Assembly: GCA_965207335.1 (NCBI GenBank)
Contig: OZ242267.1
Coordinates: 434,001 to 498,000 of the forward strand
Direction of reading: 5' to 3'
Length of the DNA stretch: 64,000 nucleotides
Source: G965207335 sp965207335
GTDB taxonomy: Bacteria > Pseudomonadota > Gammaproteobacteria > PS1 > Pseudothioglobaceae
The notes beneath the pieces are model-generated. The model was not told where the DNA came from and ran no database searches. It saw only the letters and a program-made list of their open reading frames with translations. The translations under genes were made by a program, and so were the position numbers. Shown here piece by piece: positions 35,268 through 45,046 of this stretch (positions are counted from its first letter, which is position 1; each line of letters starts with the position of its first letter).

Positions 35268-35555
35268 TTATTCTATTACCTTAGGGACTAAATATAATCC
35301 TTGGGCAGTATCAGGTGCTAAATTTTGTAATAAATCTTTATCATCAACACTAAATGCAATATCATCTCTTAGCCTTTGGGTCATATTTAATGGACTAAAC
35401 ATAGGCTCTATGTCGTCTGTATTTACTTGTTCTAATTGGGCTACAAAATCTAAAATTTTATTGATTTGCAAAGTTGTGCCATCAATAGTATCTTCGCTTA
35501 TTTGTAAACGAGATAAATAGGCTATTTTTGTTAATTGTTGCTTGTTAATTGACAT
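35268..35555 (-). CDS. gatC: Aspartyl/glutamyl-tRNA amidotransferase subunit C
   Basis: The 95-residue GatC stabilises the GatA-GatB interface. Family features are the helix pair LTKIAYLSRLQISEDTI and INKILDFVAQLEQVNTDDIEPMFSPLN, then LRDD and the C-terminal FLVPKVIE-like end (YLVPKVIE). It lies directly upstream of gatA. Confidence 0.95.
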   Translation of the reverse strand: MSINKQQLTKIAYLSRLQISEDTIDGTTLQINKILDFVAQLEQVNTDDIEPMFSPLNMTQRLRDDIAFSVDDKDLLQNLAPDTAQGLYLVPKVIE

Positions 35556-35566
35556 ATTTAAAAATG

Positions 35567-36190
35567 CTAAAATGGCATAAAACTCATAGTTCTATCAATA
35601 TTATGAGTCATATTACCTATATTATTATTAATACGATTTACAGACTTTTCTAATTGTAATAATATGGTATTCATAGCCTGCATATTTTTAAGCATTGGGG
35701 ATAATGTTTTAATATTTAAAGCAATACTAGCTACACTTTTATCTATTGATTTTAGGTGATAAGATGTGTTTTTAGTTATTTTGGCTAAATCTTTTTGGAT
35801 AAAACTAAGATTATCATTCATTAAACTAACTTTTGTAGTCATAATATTTATATTATCAGCCAAAGAATTAACACTACTTGCCATAACTTGCATATGGTGT
35901 GACATTTTTGGGTCCATAGCATCAGCAAGCCTACGCATATCTTGTGTTATAGAATAAATGATACTATAGCCAAGAATCGACATTATCGCAAATATAACTA
36001 ATGCGGGGACAAAAAACTTTTCCCACTTTTTTTCATTTTGCTTATCTAGTCTATCAACTAATCGCTCAATAGTTTCTTTATCAAACTTTAAATCTTCTAA
36101 ATTATTTTTTTTATATAATTTTTCAATAAGTTTTTTATTAATAACTATATCTTTTTCTTTATTGTTATTATTGTTTTCTTCCTCTGCCAT
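35567..36190 (-). CDS. Single-TM coiled-coil protein of unknown function
   Basis: The 207-residue protein has an Asn/Lys/Glu-rich cytoplasmic N-terminus, one TM helix (FFVPALVIFAIMSILGYSIIYSI, about 60-82), and a C-terminal half of regular helical heptads rich in Met, Asn and Ser (DNINIMTTKVSLMNDNLSFIQKDL). It looks like a membrane-anchored coiled coil, perhaps trimeric. I do not recognise a named family. It is tightly packed between aroB (2 bases) and gatC (11 bases), so it is probably co-expressed with them. Confidence 0.75.
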   Translation of the reverse strand: MAEEENNNNNKEKDIVINKKLIEKLYKKNNLEDLKFDKETIERLVDRLDKQNEKKWEKFFVPALVIFAIMSILGYSIIYSITQDMRRLADAMDPKMSHHMQVMASSVNSLADNINIMTTKVSLMNDNLSFIQKDLAKITKNTSYHLKSIDKSVASIALNIKTLSPMLKNMQAMNTILLQLEKSVNRINNNIGNMTHNIDRTMSFMPF

Positions 36191-36192
36191 AA

Positions 36193-37278
36193 TTATATCT
36201 TTGTTGTATATTTAATAACAATATCATCTAGCAATGCACTGCTATAACTACTACTAATAAAGGCATTACCTAGCGATTTTAATAATACTAAATTAATAAC
36301 TCCGTTTTTGACTTTTTTATCTAATGACATAACAGAGGTAAATTTTTTTAGTGATATTTTATGCTTAATTGCAACTGGTAATTGAACTTTTTGTAAAATT
36401 GTTATAACTCGCTGTAAATCATTAGCAGATAATAATCCCATTTGATATGATAAATCACTTGCCATTACCATACCTATTGCAATAGCTTCACCGTGTAAAT
36501 ATTTACCATAGCCCAAAGAATTTTCAATAGCATGCCCAAATGTATGCCCTAAGTTTAATAAGGCTCTAGTGCCCTGCTCTAACTCATCTTTTGCTACTAT
36601 ATCAGCTTTTTTAACACAGGACTTATAAATAATATCTGTCAAAATATTTTTATCTCGTGCCATAATTTTAGTAATATTTTTTTCTAAAAATAGCAAAAAA
36701 TCTATATCACCTAATAAAGCATATTTAATAACTTCTGCCATGCCAGCACTGTATTGTCTATCGTCTAAGGTATCTAAGGTATCTATGTCAATAATTACAC
36801 ATTTAGGTTGATAAAACGCCCCAATCATATTTTTACCAAGCGGATGATTAACACCTGTTTTACCACCTACTGATGAATCCACTTGGGCTAATAAAGTAGT
36901 TGGTATTTGCACAAAATTTACCCCTCTTTGATAACAACTAGCCGCAAAACCTACACTATCGCCTATTACTCCGCCACCTAGTGCTACTAGTGTAGAGTTT
37001 CTAGCAAATTTTAAATTTAATAATTGTTGCCAAATCTTACCAACCTCAGCAATAGTTTTATACTGTTCTCCATCTCTTAAAATACAAGTTTTAACCTCAT
37101 AATCAGCAAATAAATCCAGCACTTTATCTAAATAAATAGGTGCTATAGTATCATTAGTTACTATCATAACTTGATTACCTACAACAAAATCAAGCAGTAA
37201 ACTTTTATCTAGCAATAAGCCATTACCAATAATAATTGGATAAGATTTTTCATCTAGGTTTAGGGTTAGGGTTTGCAT
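36193..37278 (-). CDS. aroB: 3-dehydroquinate synthase
   Basis: AroB closes DAHP to 3-dehydroquinate, the second step of the shikimate pathway. The 361-residue protein has the NAD-binding loop ALGGGVIGDSVGFAAS, QIPTTLLAQVDSSVGGKTGVNH, the zinc ligands around LNLGHTFGHAIE and the HGEAIAIGM segment. aroK lies in another operon of the window. Confidence 0.97.
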   Translation of the reverse strand: MQTLTLNLDEKSYPIIIGNGLLLDKSLLLDFVVGNQVMIVTNDTIAPIYLDKVLDLFADYEVKTCILRDGEQYKTIAEVGKIWQQLLNLKFARNSTLVALGGGVIGDSVGFAASCYQRGVNFVQIPTTLLAQVDSSVGGKTGVNHPLGKNMIGAFYQPKCVIIDIDTLDTLDDRQYSAGMAEVIKYALLGDIDFLLFLEKNITKIMARDKNILTDIIYKSCVKKADIVAKDELEQGTRALLNLGHTFGHAIENSLGYGKYLHGEAIAIGMVMASDLSYQMGLLSANDLQRVITILQKVQLPVAIKHKISLKKFTSVMSLDKKVKNGVINLVLLKSLGNAFISSSYSSALLDDIVIKYTTKI

Positions 37279-37328
37279 TTTGTTAAAATATTTGTAAAAA
37301 AATAATGTACATTATGAGTATATGTTTA

Positions 37329-38534
37329 TTATTCCTGTAGAGATTTAGAGGCAAAAATAGTTAATAATAATTCTTCCTCAAATACCTTGTAAACTGGTTT
37401 TTTACCACTTAATTCATTACTTTTACTCAGAATAATACCGACACCCTCCCCACGCCGTTCAAGAAAACTCCCTCTACTAATTTGTTTACTAACATTATCA
37501 TCCAATGATAATTCTGAAAGTAAACGAGCCAGAAGTTCATTGCGTGTTACTTGATGGTAAGGTAAAGTATCTACCGTTAAAGTGTTAGCTAATGCACCAG
37601 GTGAATAAATTTCTAACCTATCAGCAAACATAAATAAACGAATTTTTGAGTTATGTTTTGCATAATCTCTATGTATAACAGCATTAACTAATGCTTCAAA
37701 AATAGCTGTCATGTTATACTGTGGCTTATCTATTCTACCAACATCCTTAATAGCAGATACTTTGTTGTATTTTTCCACAAACTTAAAAGCATCAATAATT
37801 TGTACATCTAGCGTACCTTTAAAATCTTTAGCATCAATTTGATAATTAGCATCTTTTTCTTTGCCACTGTAATAAACTGCCTGAATAAAACTGTTGGTAA
37901 GATAATAATCAGGTTTATTAGTACACATCAATACGCCAGCAACAGAAACACGATAATTATCATTATCTTTAGCTAATAAATGGCGTTTAAATAATAAATC
38001 TACTTCATTACCATTTGCTAATTTGCTGATAAACCTACGATAAAGATCTTTTTGCAAAGTTTCTTTATTAGTATTTGGTACAGATTGTTCATCAAAATGA
38101 ATAATTCGTGCTTGCGAGCGACTTTGCATTAATCGTGCTAATCGCTCTGGAGACATTTCTCTTTTACTACTGCCATGACGAATAAAATAACCATTAGGAC
38201 TTTTATGTACAAAAAAACTATGCTCTACTTCTATTTTTAATATATTTTTATCTTCAACAGAAATTTTTTCAGTAAAAATATTCACTGCTGGCTTTAGACT
38301 ATCATTGCATACTTCAATGACTATTTTTTCAGCCTTATCTAATTCTTCAGAACTAAGTCCAATAACTGCACCATTATCATCAACCCCTATTAGTATAACT
38401 CCACCTTTAGCATTTGCAAAAGCACAAATTTCACCAGCAATACTTTTTTTATCAGGTAATGAATTCTTAAACTCAATGGTCGAATCCTCACCTAAAGATA
38501 TTTTTTCAATAAGCTCATTTAGAGTATTAAACAT
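37329..38534 (-). CDS. AlbA_2 (Schlafen-type) / HATPase regulator-like protein
   Basis: The 401-residue protein begins with an AlbA_2/Schlafen-like domain (SLGEDSTIEFKNSLPDKKSIAGEICAFANAKGGVILIGVDDNG) and RHGSSKREMSPERL. It ends with a GHKL-type ATPase-like region (FEALVNAVIHRDYAKHNSKIRLFMFADRLEIYSPGAL) and a Gly motif (RRGEGVGI). Such proteins are often annotated as RecG-like or transcriptional regulators, and AlbA_2 domains occur in conflict systems. It starts 4 bases after the TrlF-like gene, forming a two-gene cassette between ileS and aroB. Confidence 0.82.
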   Translation of the reverse strand: MFNTLNELIEKISLGEDSTIEFKNSLPDKKSIAGEICAFANAKGGVILIGVDDNGAVIGLSSEELDKAEKIVIEVCNDSLKPAVNIFTEKISVEDKNILKIEVEHSFFVHKSPNGYFIRHGSSKREMSPERLARLMQSRSQARIIHFDEQSVPNTNKETLQKDLYRRFISKLANGNEVDLLFKRHLLAKDNDNYRVSVAGVLMCTNKPDYYLTNSFIQAVYYSGKEKDANYQIDAKDFKGTLDVQIIDAFKFVEKYNKVSAIKDVGRIDKPQYNMTAIFEALVNAVIHRDYAKHNSKIRLFMFADRLEIYSPGALANTLTVDTLPYHQVTRNELLARLLSELSLDDNVSKQISRGSFLERRGEGVGIILSKSNELSGKKPVYKVFEEELLLTIFASKSLQE

Positions 38535-38538
38535 TATC

Positions 38539-41148
38539 TTACTCTAAATGAATGCGTTTATAGCGTTGATTAAAAGCATGTTGCCCTCCCTCCAAAATAG
38601 TGCATATTTTGTCTCTAATTTGTTTATTTTGAATACTTGCTGCTTCTTTAATATGAGTCTTTCCACCACCTACTGTTAGTGGTAATACCATTTCTGCATC
38701 ACCATTAACAACAATATTAGCATTATGTGTTACAATAATAATTTGTCTTTTATTTTTAGTAGCTCGTATTTGTTTTACAATTAAATCATAAATTAACTCG
38801 TTATCTAAATCATCTTCTGGCTGGTCTAGCAATAGTGGAGTGTCGCCATAAGAGAGAATAAATGCCAATAATGCCGCACACTTTTGCCCTGGAGAGCCTT
38901 GTTTAATTTTTTTATTATCACTACCAAAAGTAATTTCTAAATCATCTTTAGGAAACCATAGCTTAAAATCAATCAAAGATTCTTGAGGCAAGTTTTTTAA
39001 ATGACCATAGAATCTACTGTCTTTAGAATCATCTTCGCCATCATTAATTTTTTTAATGCTTACTTTTAATGCTTTAAAATCATTATCTACTTTATAAGCT
39101 TCCATTAAAACATCAATATCTTTATCAAAAACCCTACATTGTAAAATATTCCTTATTTTTGCTTCTACACTATCAATTTGTTCTTTAAAAGGCATTACTT
39201 TTATATTAACCTCTTTATTGTCTTGTAAAATGCCATCTAAAAAATCTTGTCTGTTTTTGGTTAATTTTTCTCTGTTTTCCTCAATTTTTTTAAATATTTT
39301 ATTCCTTTTATCTTTTAACAATATTATTTCTTCACTATAATCTTCTATGAGGAATAATTCTTTTTTTGTTAGTGTTTTTTGCTGTAATAGTGAAGGATAT
39401 TTTTCAGGGTTTATGCCTTGTTGTTCTAATTGAGTTTTTATTTGTTCGTATTTTGAAACATCATTTTTTAATTCCTTCATCCATTGTACTTGTTCTTTTT
39501 TTTGTTGCCAATCTCTATTACCGTGTTGTGCATCTACTATTAATTTTGCTATCTTTTTATTAATATCATGCCATTTTTCATTATTTGTTTTAATATCTAA
39601 TAAAATATTATTATGCTCACTAAAAGTTTGTTCATTAAAATTAACTGGTTTAACAGATTCTGCCGTATCTTTTAGCAAATCAATCATATCTTGCCAGTCT
39701 GTTTCAATATTTTTAATGGTATTTAATTGTTGCTGGCGTTTGCGATAATTTTGTAATACTAGTTTATGCCCTGACTCTTCTATTTTATCAATTTGCCTAT
39801 CTAAATCCTTGAAAATGCCTTGTAATTTATTTTTTTGAGCAATTTTTTCTGTTAATTCTATTATTTTTTGTTGTATTTGCTTGTATTTATGTGTTAATAA
39901 GTTATGTTGTTCCTTAAAATAATTAAAAGTAATTTTTTCATCTTTGTCAATAATATCTAATAGTGCTTGCTGGTTTTTAGAAATTTCAATAATTTGCTTT
40001 TGACTATAAATATGTACAGGAAAAAGAGATTTTATTTCCCCATTATCAACTTTCCAATCTCCATTATCATATACCTCTAATGAGTTTGCACTACCATCTG
40101 CTGACCAATTAAGACGATAACAAGTACCATTTTTGTTGTAAATTAATGACAAAATACTGTTACTTGTTAATAAACTATCATCGCCATCAACTTGAAAGTA
40201 CTTATAATTCTCATTTTTTAATGTATCTGGTATTTCTTTATCTCGTCTAAGTACAAAACGCATAAACTCTAATAAAGTAGATTTACCACTGCCTCTACCA
40301 CCAATAATGGTATTTAGAAAAGGACTAAATTTGCACTCTAGAGTATTAGGTCTGCCAATATATTTTGCATTATTAATATGTAGTTCTTCAATAATAAAAT
40401 CTGCGTGTTGGTTGGGATTGGCTGACATGTTCCTATTAACAGATGCTTTATTATCAATTAAAGCAAGTTTTAAACCTTCAATAGATGGTTTATCCATTTT
40501 TACCCAAGTAAAATCAAGAGATTGTTTTCTAAAATCATGTACATCTGAGCCTTTTATCTCAGTCCATTGTATTTTTTTATCTATATAAAGTTGTGGTTTA
40601 TTATAATCAGTATCACACAATTCCATTGCATAAATATTTGTATTACCTAAAATTTGCTCTAAAGTTACACCACTTTCTTCAAATAGTCCTTTATCTTTAT
40701 CAATATGCGCTGGAATGGCAATACCGCCATGCTCTGTAATAATATCAACTACCTCTGTAATACTTTTAGTAGTTACACTATCACTATAACTTTTATTACC
40801 TCTATAACCAACAGCGCCAAGCAAACTATTAATATCGCTACTGGTTTTTTCTGGGTCAAATATTGCTAACATATGCACACCACCATGTACGGATATTTCC
40901 ACACCAGGAAAAAGTGATAATGGTGTTGCTAATTTATTATTTGCTGTTTTAAGTTTATCAATCCAATCACCGCTATTATGATCAGTAATAGCTATACAAT
41001 TAATTTTTTTAGCAACAAATTTTTTTAGCCAGTACTCAGGGGTAATTTCCACTACGCCATCATGTTGCTTAAAATCATTTGATGCAGGTGTATGGGTATG
41101 AAAATCAAATTTCCACCACTTAGCCCCATAATAATTTAATGTATTCAT
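38539..41148 (-). CDS. TrlF-type PHP-domain/SMC-like ATPase
   Basis: The 869-residue protein starts with a PHP phosphoesterase domain: HxH in FDFHTHTPAS, DH in IAITDHNSG, and the metal Glu in FPGVEISV. Walker A GGRGSGKST follows near residue 286. A long coiled coil (about 390-680), signature-like GSPGQKCAALLAFIL, Walker B TPLLLDQPEDDLDN near 773 and switch His in IIIVTHNAN follow. This matches the TrlF family of AAA-like ATPases. The combined metal-phosphoesterase and SMC-like ATPase suggests a nucleic-acid processing or defence role. It is coupled to the AlbA_2 gene. Confidence 0.85.
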   Translation of the reverse strand: MNTLNYYGAKWWKFDFHTHTPASNDFKQHDGVVEITPEYWLKKFVAKKINCIAITDHNSGDWIDKLKTANNKLATPLSLFPGVEISVHGGVHMLAIFDPEKTSSDINSLLGAVGYRGNKSYSDSVTTKSITEVVDIITEHGGIAIPAHIDKDKGLFEESGVTLEQILGNTNIYAMELCDTDYNKPQLYIDKKIQWTEIKGSDVHDFRKQSLDFTWVKMDKPSIEGLKLALIDNKASVNRNMSANPNQHADFIIEELHINNAKYIGRPNTLECKFSPFLNTIIGGRGSGKSTLLEFMRFVLRRDKEIPDTLKNENYKYFQVDGDDSLLTSNSILSLIYNKNGTCYRLNWSADGSANSLEVYDNGDWKVDNGEIKSLFPVHIYSQKQIIEISKNQQALLDIIDKDEKITFNYFKEQHNLLTHKYKQIQQKIIELTEKIAQKNKLQGIFKDLDRQIDKIEESGHKLVLQNYRKRQQQLNTIKNIETDWQDMIDLLKDTAESVKPVNFNEQTFSEHNNILLDIKTNNEKWHDINKKIAKLIVDAQHGNRDWQQKKEQVQWMKELKNDVSKYEQIKTQLEQQGINPEKYPSLLQQKTLTKKELFLIEDYSEEIILLKDKRNKIFKKIEENREKLTKNRQDFLDGILQDNKEVNIKVMPFKEQIDSVEAKIRNILQCRVFDKDIDVLMEAYKVDNDFKALKVSIKKINDGEDDSKDSRFYGHLKNLPQESLIDFKLWFPKDDLEITFGSDNKKIKQGSPGQKCAALLAFILSYGDTPLLLDQPEDDLDNELIYDLIVKQIRATKNKRQIIIVTHNANIVVNGDAEMVLPLTVGGGKTHIKEAASIQNKQIRDKICTILEGGQHAFNQRYKRIHLE

Positions 41149-41228
41149 ATAATTACCATAATAATTTTTGTTATAACTAATTAAATATATATTATTTAAA
41201 TAATACTAACTATTTTACATATTAAATA

Positions 41229-44060
41229 TCAACAAAACTTCCTAACCTCGCCATCACCATAAACATTATTATAACACCTGCTACATAGCTCTGGATTGTC
41301 CTTGTCTTTGCCTACTGTTTTGTTATAATGCCAGCAACGAATGCATTTTTTGTCTTGTGATTTGCTCACTGTAAAACTAATACTACTATTAATATCAATG
41401 CTGTTATTAGGTTTTTTGGATAAATTGTGTAATTTTATCTCAGACACTATAAAAATAAATTTTAACTCATCCTCAAATAATGCTAATAAGTGGTAATAAT
41501 CATTATCACAATAAAAATCAATATTAGCCTCTAGTGATGAACCAATTATTTTGTCACGGCGAAGATTTTCTAGCTCTTTGCGTATATAAGGGCTTATTTC
41601 TTGTATAGTGGTAAATTTATCAGCAGTAAGTGTATTTGTTTTGCCATCTTGCTTAGCTGGAGTTATCATAAATTGCTTAAAATCTTGGTAATAAGCATCT
41701 TGTACAAATATATTGCCATTATCATTTTCTGGTATATGTTGATATACCTCTTGTGCAGTAAATGATAGTATTGGTGCTATCCATCTAGTCATTGCCTGAG
41801 TAATATGATATAAGGTTTTTTGTGCTGAACGGCGTGCAATAGAATCCTTTTGGCAAGTGTATTGCCTATCTTTAATAATATCTAAATAAAAACCACCTAA
41901 ACTATTAGTGCAAAATGTCAATATTAGTTTAACTACATTATGAAATTCGTATTTTTTATAATATTCTTTTATGTTTTCCTGCAAGGCAAAGGTTTTAAAT
42001 AACATCCACCTATCTAATTCCAACATCTCATCGACAGTTAATAAATCCTTAGATGGTAGAAAATCATAAGTATTAGCAAGCATAAACCTTATAGTATTAC
42101 GAATACGGCGATAGCTATCTGCTGTGCTTTTTAAGATATTATTAGATATTGTCATCTCATTTGTATAATCACTACTTGCCACCCATAAACGAAGCATATC
42201 AGCACCAAATTCATTAATAATTTTTTGTGGTGATATTACATTACCTATTGATTTTGACATTTTTTTACCATTTTCATCAACGGTAAAACCATGAGTTAAT
42301 ACTTGTTTGTAAGGTGCTTTGCCGTAAATTGCACTAGAAGTTAATAAACTTGATTGAAACCATCCTCTGTGTTGGTCTGAACCTTCTAAATATAAATCAG
42401 CTTGTTGTGATAATTCATCTCTATTTTGCAAAACAGCAAAATGACTAACACCAGAATCAAACCAAACATCTAAAGTATCAACTACTTTATCATAATCATT
42501 GGCATCAGCATCTAGTAAGTCACTGGTTTGTAATGCAAAATATCCTTCTATGCCTGATTTTTCTATTAAAAGTGCTATTTTTTCTATTAATTCTTGGGTT
42601 TTTGGGTGTAATTCTTTGGTTTTTTTGTGGATGAATAATGCAATAGGTACACCCCAAGCTCTTTGCCTTGATATACACCAGTCAGGGCGATTTTCCACCA
42701 TTAATTCAATTCTTTTTTTGCCCCATTCTGGTATCCATTCAACACTACTTATGTTTTTTACAACATTAGCTCGTAAATTATCATCCAAAGCTATAAACCA
42801 TTGCGGTGTAGCACGAAAAATAATTGCTGATTTATGACGCCAACAGTGAGGGTAACTGTGGGTGATATTTTGCTGAATTAATAAATTATTATTTGCTTGC
42901 AATAATTCTAATACAGTGTTATTTGCTTTAAATACAAATTCACCACCAACTTTATCTACATCAGCAAAAAAAACACCTTTATCATTCACAGGATTAACCA
43001 TTGGCAATTTATATTTTAAACCTACTAAATAATCATCTAAGCCATGTGCTGGTGCGGTATGAACTGCCCCTGTACCTGTATCACTATTGACATGATTACC
43101 TAGAATAATTGGTACTTGTTTATCATAAAATGGGTGCTGTAATAATAAACCTTCTAACTCTGTGCCAGTTTTTTTAATGGCAGTTTTTTTAATTTTTTTA
43201 TCTTTATCTATTGCATTATTAAATAAACTTTCATCACGAATAAAGCAATTATTTTCAATTAATAAATACTCATTTTCTTGTTTATTTATAAGTAATATAT
43301 ACTCAAAGTCAGGGTGTAATGCAACGGCTTCATTAGCAGGTAAGGTCCAAGGGGTTGTCGTCCAAATAACAGCAGATACAGGTTTATCAACACCAAAAAT
43401 ACTGCTATCAAGAAACTTAAATTTAACATAAATAGCAGGTGAAGTTTTATCTTTATATTCTACTTCTGCCTCTGCTAAAGCTGAAGCACAGTCATAACAC
43501 CAATGCACTGGTTTTGCACCTTGAATTAGGTAATTATTGGCAATAATCTTTCCAAGTGCACGAACTATATCTGCCTCATATTTATAATTTTTTGTTAAAT
43601 AAGGATTATCCCAATCAGCAATAATACCTAATCTTTGAAAATCTATTTTTTGTAAATTAATTTGTTTATCAGCATATTCTCTACAAGCCATGCGAAAATC
43701 TTTGGCAGATATTTTATGTCCAACCTTGCCTTTTTTTTTCTCAACATTTAACTCAATAGGAAGTCCATGACAATCCCATCCTGGTACAAAAGGGGCATCA
43801 AAACCTTCTAATTGTTTAGATTTAACGATAATATCTTTTAATATTTTATTAACGGCATGACCTATATGAATAGCTCCATTAGCATAAGGAGGTCCGTCGT
43901 GTAAAATAAATTTATCTTTACCTTTGCTAGATTGTCTAACTTGATTATAAATATTGTTTTGTTGCCATTTTTTCAATATATTAGGCTCAAGATTAGCTAA
44001 GTTTGCCCTCATTGGAAAATTAGTATGCGGTAAGTTTAAACTATCTTTGTAGTCGTTCAT
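41229..44060 (-). CDS. ileS: Isoleucyl-tRNA synthetase
   Basis: This class I synthetase charges tRNA-Ile. The 943-residue protein has HIGH in GPPYANGAIHIGHAVNK, CP1 editing segments (WTTTPWTLPANEAVALHP), KMSKS in ENGKKMSKSIGNVI near residue 608, and a C-terminal zinc finger (CIRCWHYNKTVGKDKDNP...CSRCY). It is the usual bacterial type and length. Confidence 0.97.
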   Translation of the reverse strand: MNDYKDSLNLPHTNFPMRANLANLEPNILKKWQQNNIYNQVRQSSKGKDKFILHDGPPYANGAIHIGHAVNKILKDIIVKSKQLEGFDAPFVPGWDCHGLPIELNVEKKKGKVGHKISAKDFRMACREYADKQINLQKIDFQRLGIIADWDNPYLTKNYKYEADIVRALGKIIANNYLIQGAKPVHWCYDCASALAEAEVEYKDKTSPAIYVKFKFLDSSIFGVDKPVSAVIWTTTPWTLPANEAVALHPDFEYILLINKQENEYLLIENNCFIRDESLFNNAIDKDKKIKKTAIKKTGTELEGLLLQHPFYDKQVPIILGNHVNSDTGTGAVHTAPAHGLDDYLVGLKYKLPMVNPVNDKGVFFADVDKVGGEFVFKANNTVLELLQANNNLLIQQNITHSYPHCWRHKSAIIFRATPQWFIALDDNLRANVVKNISSVEWIPEWGKKRIELMVENRPDWCISRQRAWGVPIALFIHKKTKELHPKTQELIEKIALLIEKSGIEGYFALQTSDLLDADANDYDKVVDTLDVWFDSGVSHFAVLQNRDELSQQADLYLEGSDQHRGWFQSSLLTSSAIYGKAPYKQVLTHGFTVDENGKKMSKSIGNVISPQKIINEFGADMLRLWVASSDYTNEMTISNNILKSTADSYRRIRNTIRFMLANTYDFLPSKDLLTVDEMLELDRWMLFKTFALQENIKEYYKKYEFHNVVKLILTFCTNSLGGFYLDIIKDRQYTCQKDSIARRSAQKTLYHITQAMTRWIAPILSFTAQEVYQHIPENDNGNIFVQDAYYQDFKQFMITPAKQDGKTNTLTADKFTTIQEISPYIRKELENLRRDKIIGSSLEANIDFYCDNDYYHLLALFEDELKFIFIVSEIKLHNLSKKPNNSIDINSSISFTVSKSQDKKCIRCWHYNKTVGKDKDNPELCSRCYNNVYGDGEVRKFC

Positions 44061-44171
44061 ATTATAATAAATATCTTAAAATGCAACTATTATACCGTAA
44101 TGATAATGGATTTTATATATGGTAAGTGGTTAAGATATTGTTTTATCATCAACTAAGATTTAATCCTAAAT

Positions 44172-44215
44172 AAAAAACATGCACCTAAAAAGCAATGTTT
44201 CACACATAATCCCCT
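44172..44215 (+). repeat. Copy of the dispersed intergenic repeat
   Basis: In the 209-base gap between ileS and rluB, ACATGCACCTAAAAAGCAAT followed by GTTTCACACATAATCCCC aligns with 17325-17377 and 449-505. The rest of the gap shows nothing definite. Confidence 0.45.
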
Positions 44216-44269
44216 AGCTACTAATTTTATCACTATTCAAATATCTTAAATATTATTGTAGTATGCAAA

Positions 44270-45019
44270 TCATGTTATGTTAGTAGACTTAGAAATGCCC
44301 ACAGATTTTAATAGTAATTTTATTTGTTTTGTTGATAAATAATCCATTTGTTTTGCACGCATATTATCTGGCAATATAATATCGCCATAGCGAACTCTTA
44401 TTAATCTACTAACTCTAAATTCTAATGATTCCCACAGTCTTCTAACTTCACGATTTTTACCCTCAGTTAGTGATACTCTATACCATGAATTAGCACCGCT
44501 ACCTCCTACAAATTTAACTTTATCAAAATTAGCTACTCCATCTTGTAGTTCAATTCCTTGTAATAACTTATCAATATGTGTTTGTTCTACTTTACCTAAA
44601 ACACGCACTAAATACTCTCTAATAATAGTAAAACTAGGGTGCATTAATCGCCTTGCTAACTCACCATTATTAGTAAATAATAGCAAACCTGAAGTATTAA
44701 TATCTAGCCTTCCTACCATAATCCACCTACAATCTTTTGGCAATAACTTAAATACTGTTTTTCTGCCTTTATCATCCTTATTAGAACATATAATACCTGC
44801 TTGTTTATTTAGTATTAAAACCCTGGTTTCATCGTTTAAATATCTAGATAAATTAATTTTTCTACCATCTAAAATAACACTGTCTTCTACACTAACTCTA
44901 AGACCTACTTCAGCTAATTTATTATTAACAACCACCCTATTATTTTTAATCATAGTTTCAGCAGATCTACGAGAACCATAACCTGCTTGTGCCATTAATT
45001 TATGGAGTTTTTGTTTCAT
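44270..45019 (-). CDS. rluB: 23S rRNA pseudouridine synthase RluB-like
   Basis: The 249-residue protein has an N-terminal S4 RNA-binding domain (MKQKLHKLMAQAGYGSRRSAETMI) and the RsuA-family catalytic motif WIMVGRLDINTSGLLLFTNNGEL. The C-terminal GKNREVRRLWESLEFRVSRLIRVRYG is typical. RluB converts U2605 (E. coli numbering). RluB and RluF/RsuA are related; the S4 start and size favour RluB. Confidence 0.9.
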   Translation of the reverse strand: MKQKLHKLMAQAGYGSRRSAETMIKNNRVVVNNKLAEVGLRVSVEDSVILDGRKINLSRYLNDETRVLILNKQAGIICSNKDDKGRKTVFKLLPKDCRWIMVGRLDINTSGLLLFTNNGELARRLMHPSFTIIREYLVRVLGKVEQTHIDKLLQGIELQDGVANFDKVKFVGGSGANSWYRVSLTEGKNREVRRLWESLEFRVSRLIRVRYGDIILPDNMRAKQMDYLSTKQIKLLLKSVGISKSTNIT

Positions 45020-45031
45020 TTGTAATTATAT

Positions 45032-45045
45032 GAGATCTTTGCAAA
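45032..45045 (+). repeat. Solitary MITE end
   Basis: GAGATCTTTGCAAA in the short gap between trpS and rluB matches one terminus of the MITE family. I see no partner end nearby, so this is a half element or chance match. Confidence 0.35.
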
Positions 45046-45046
45046 A

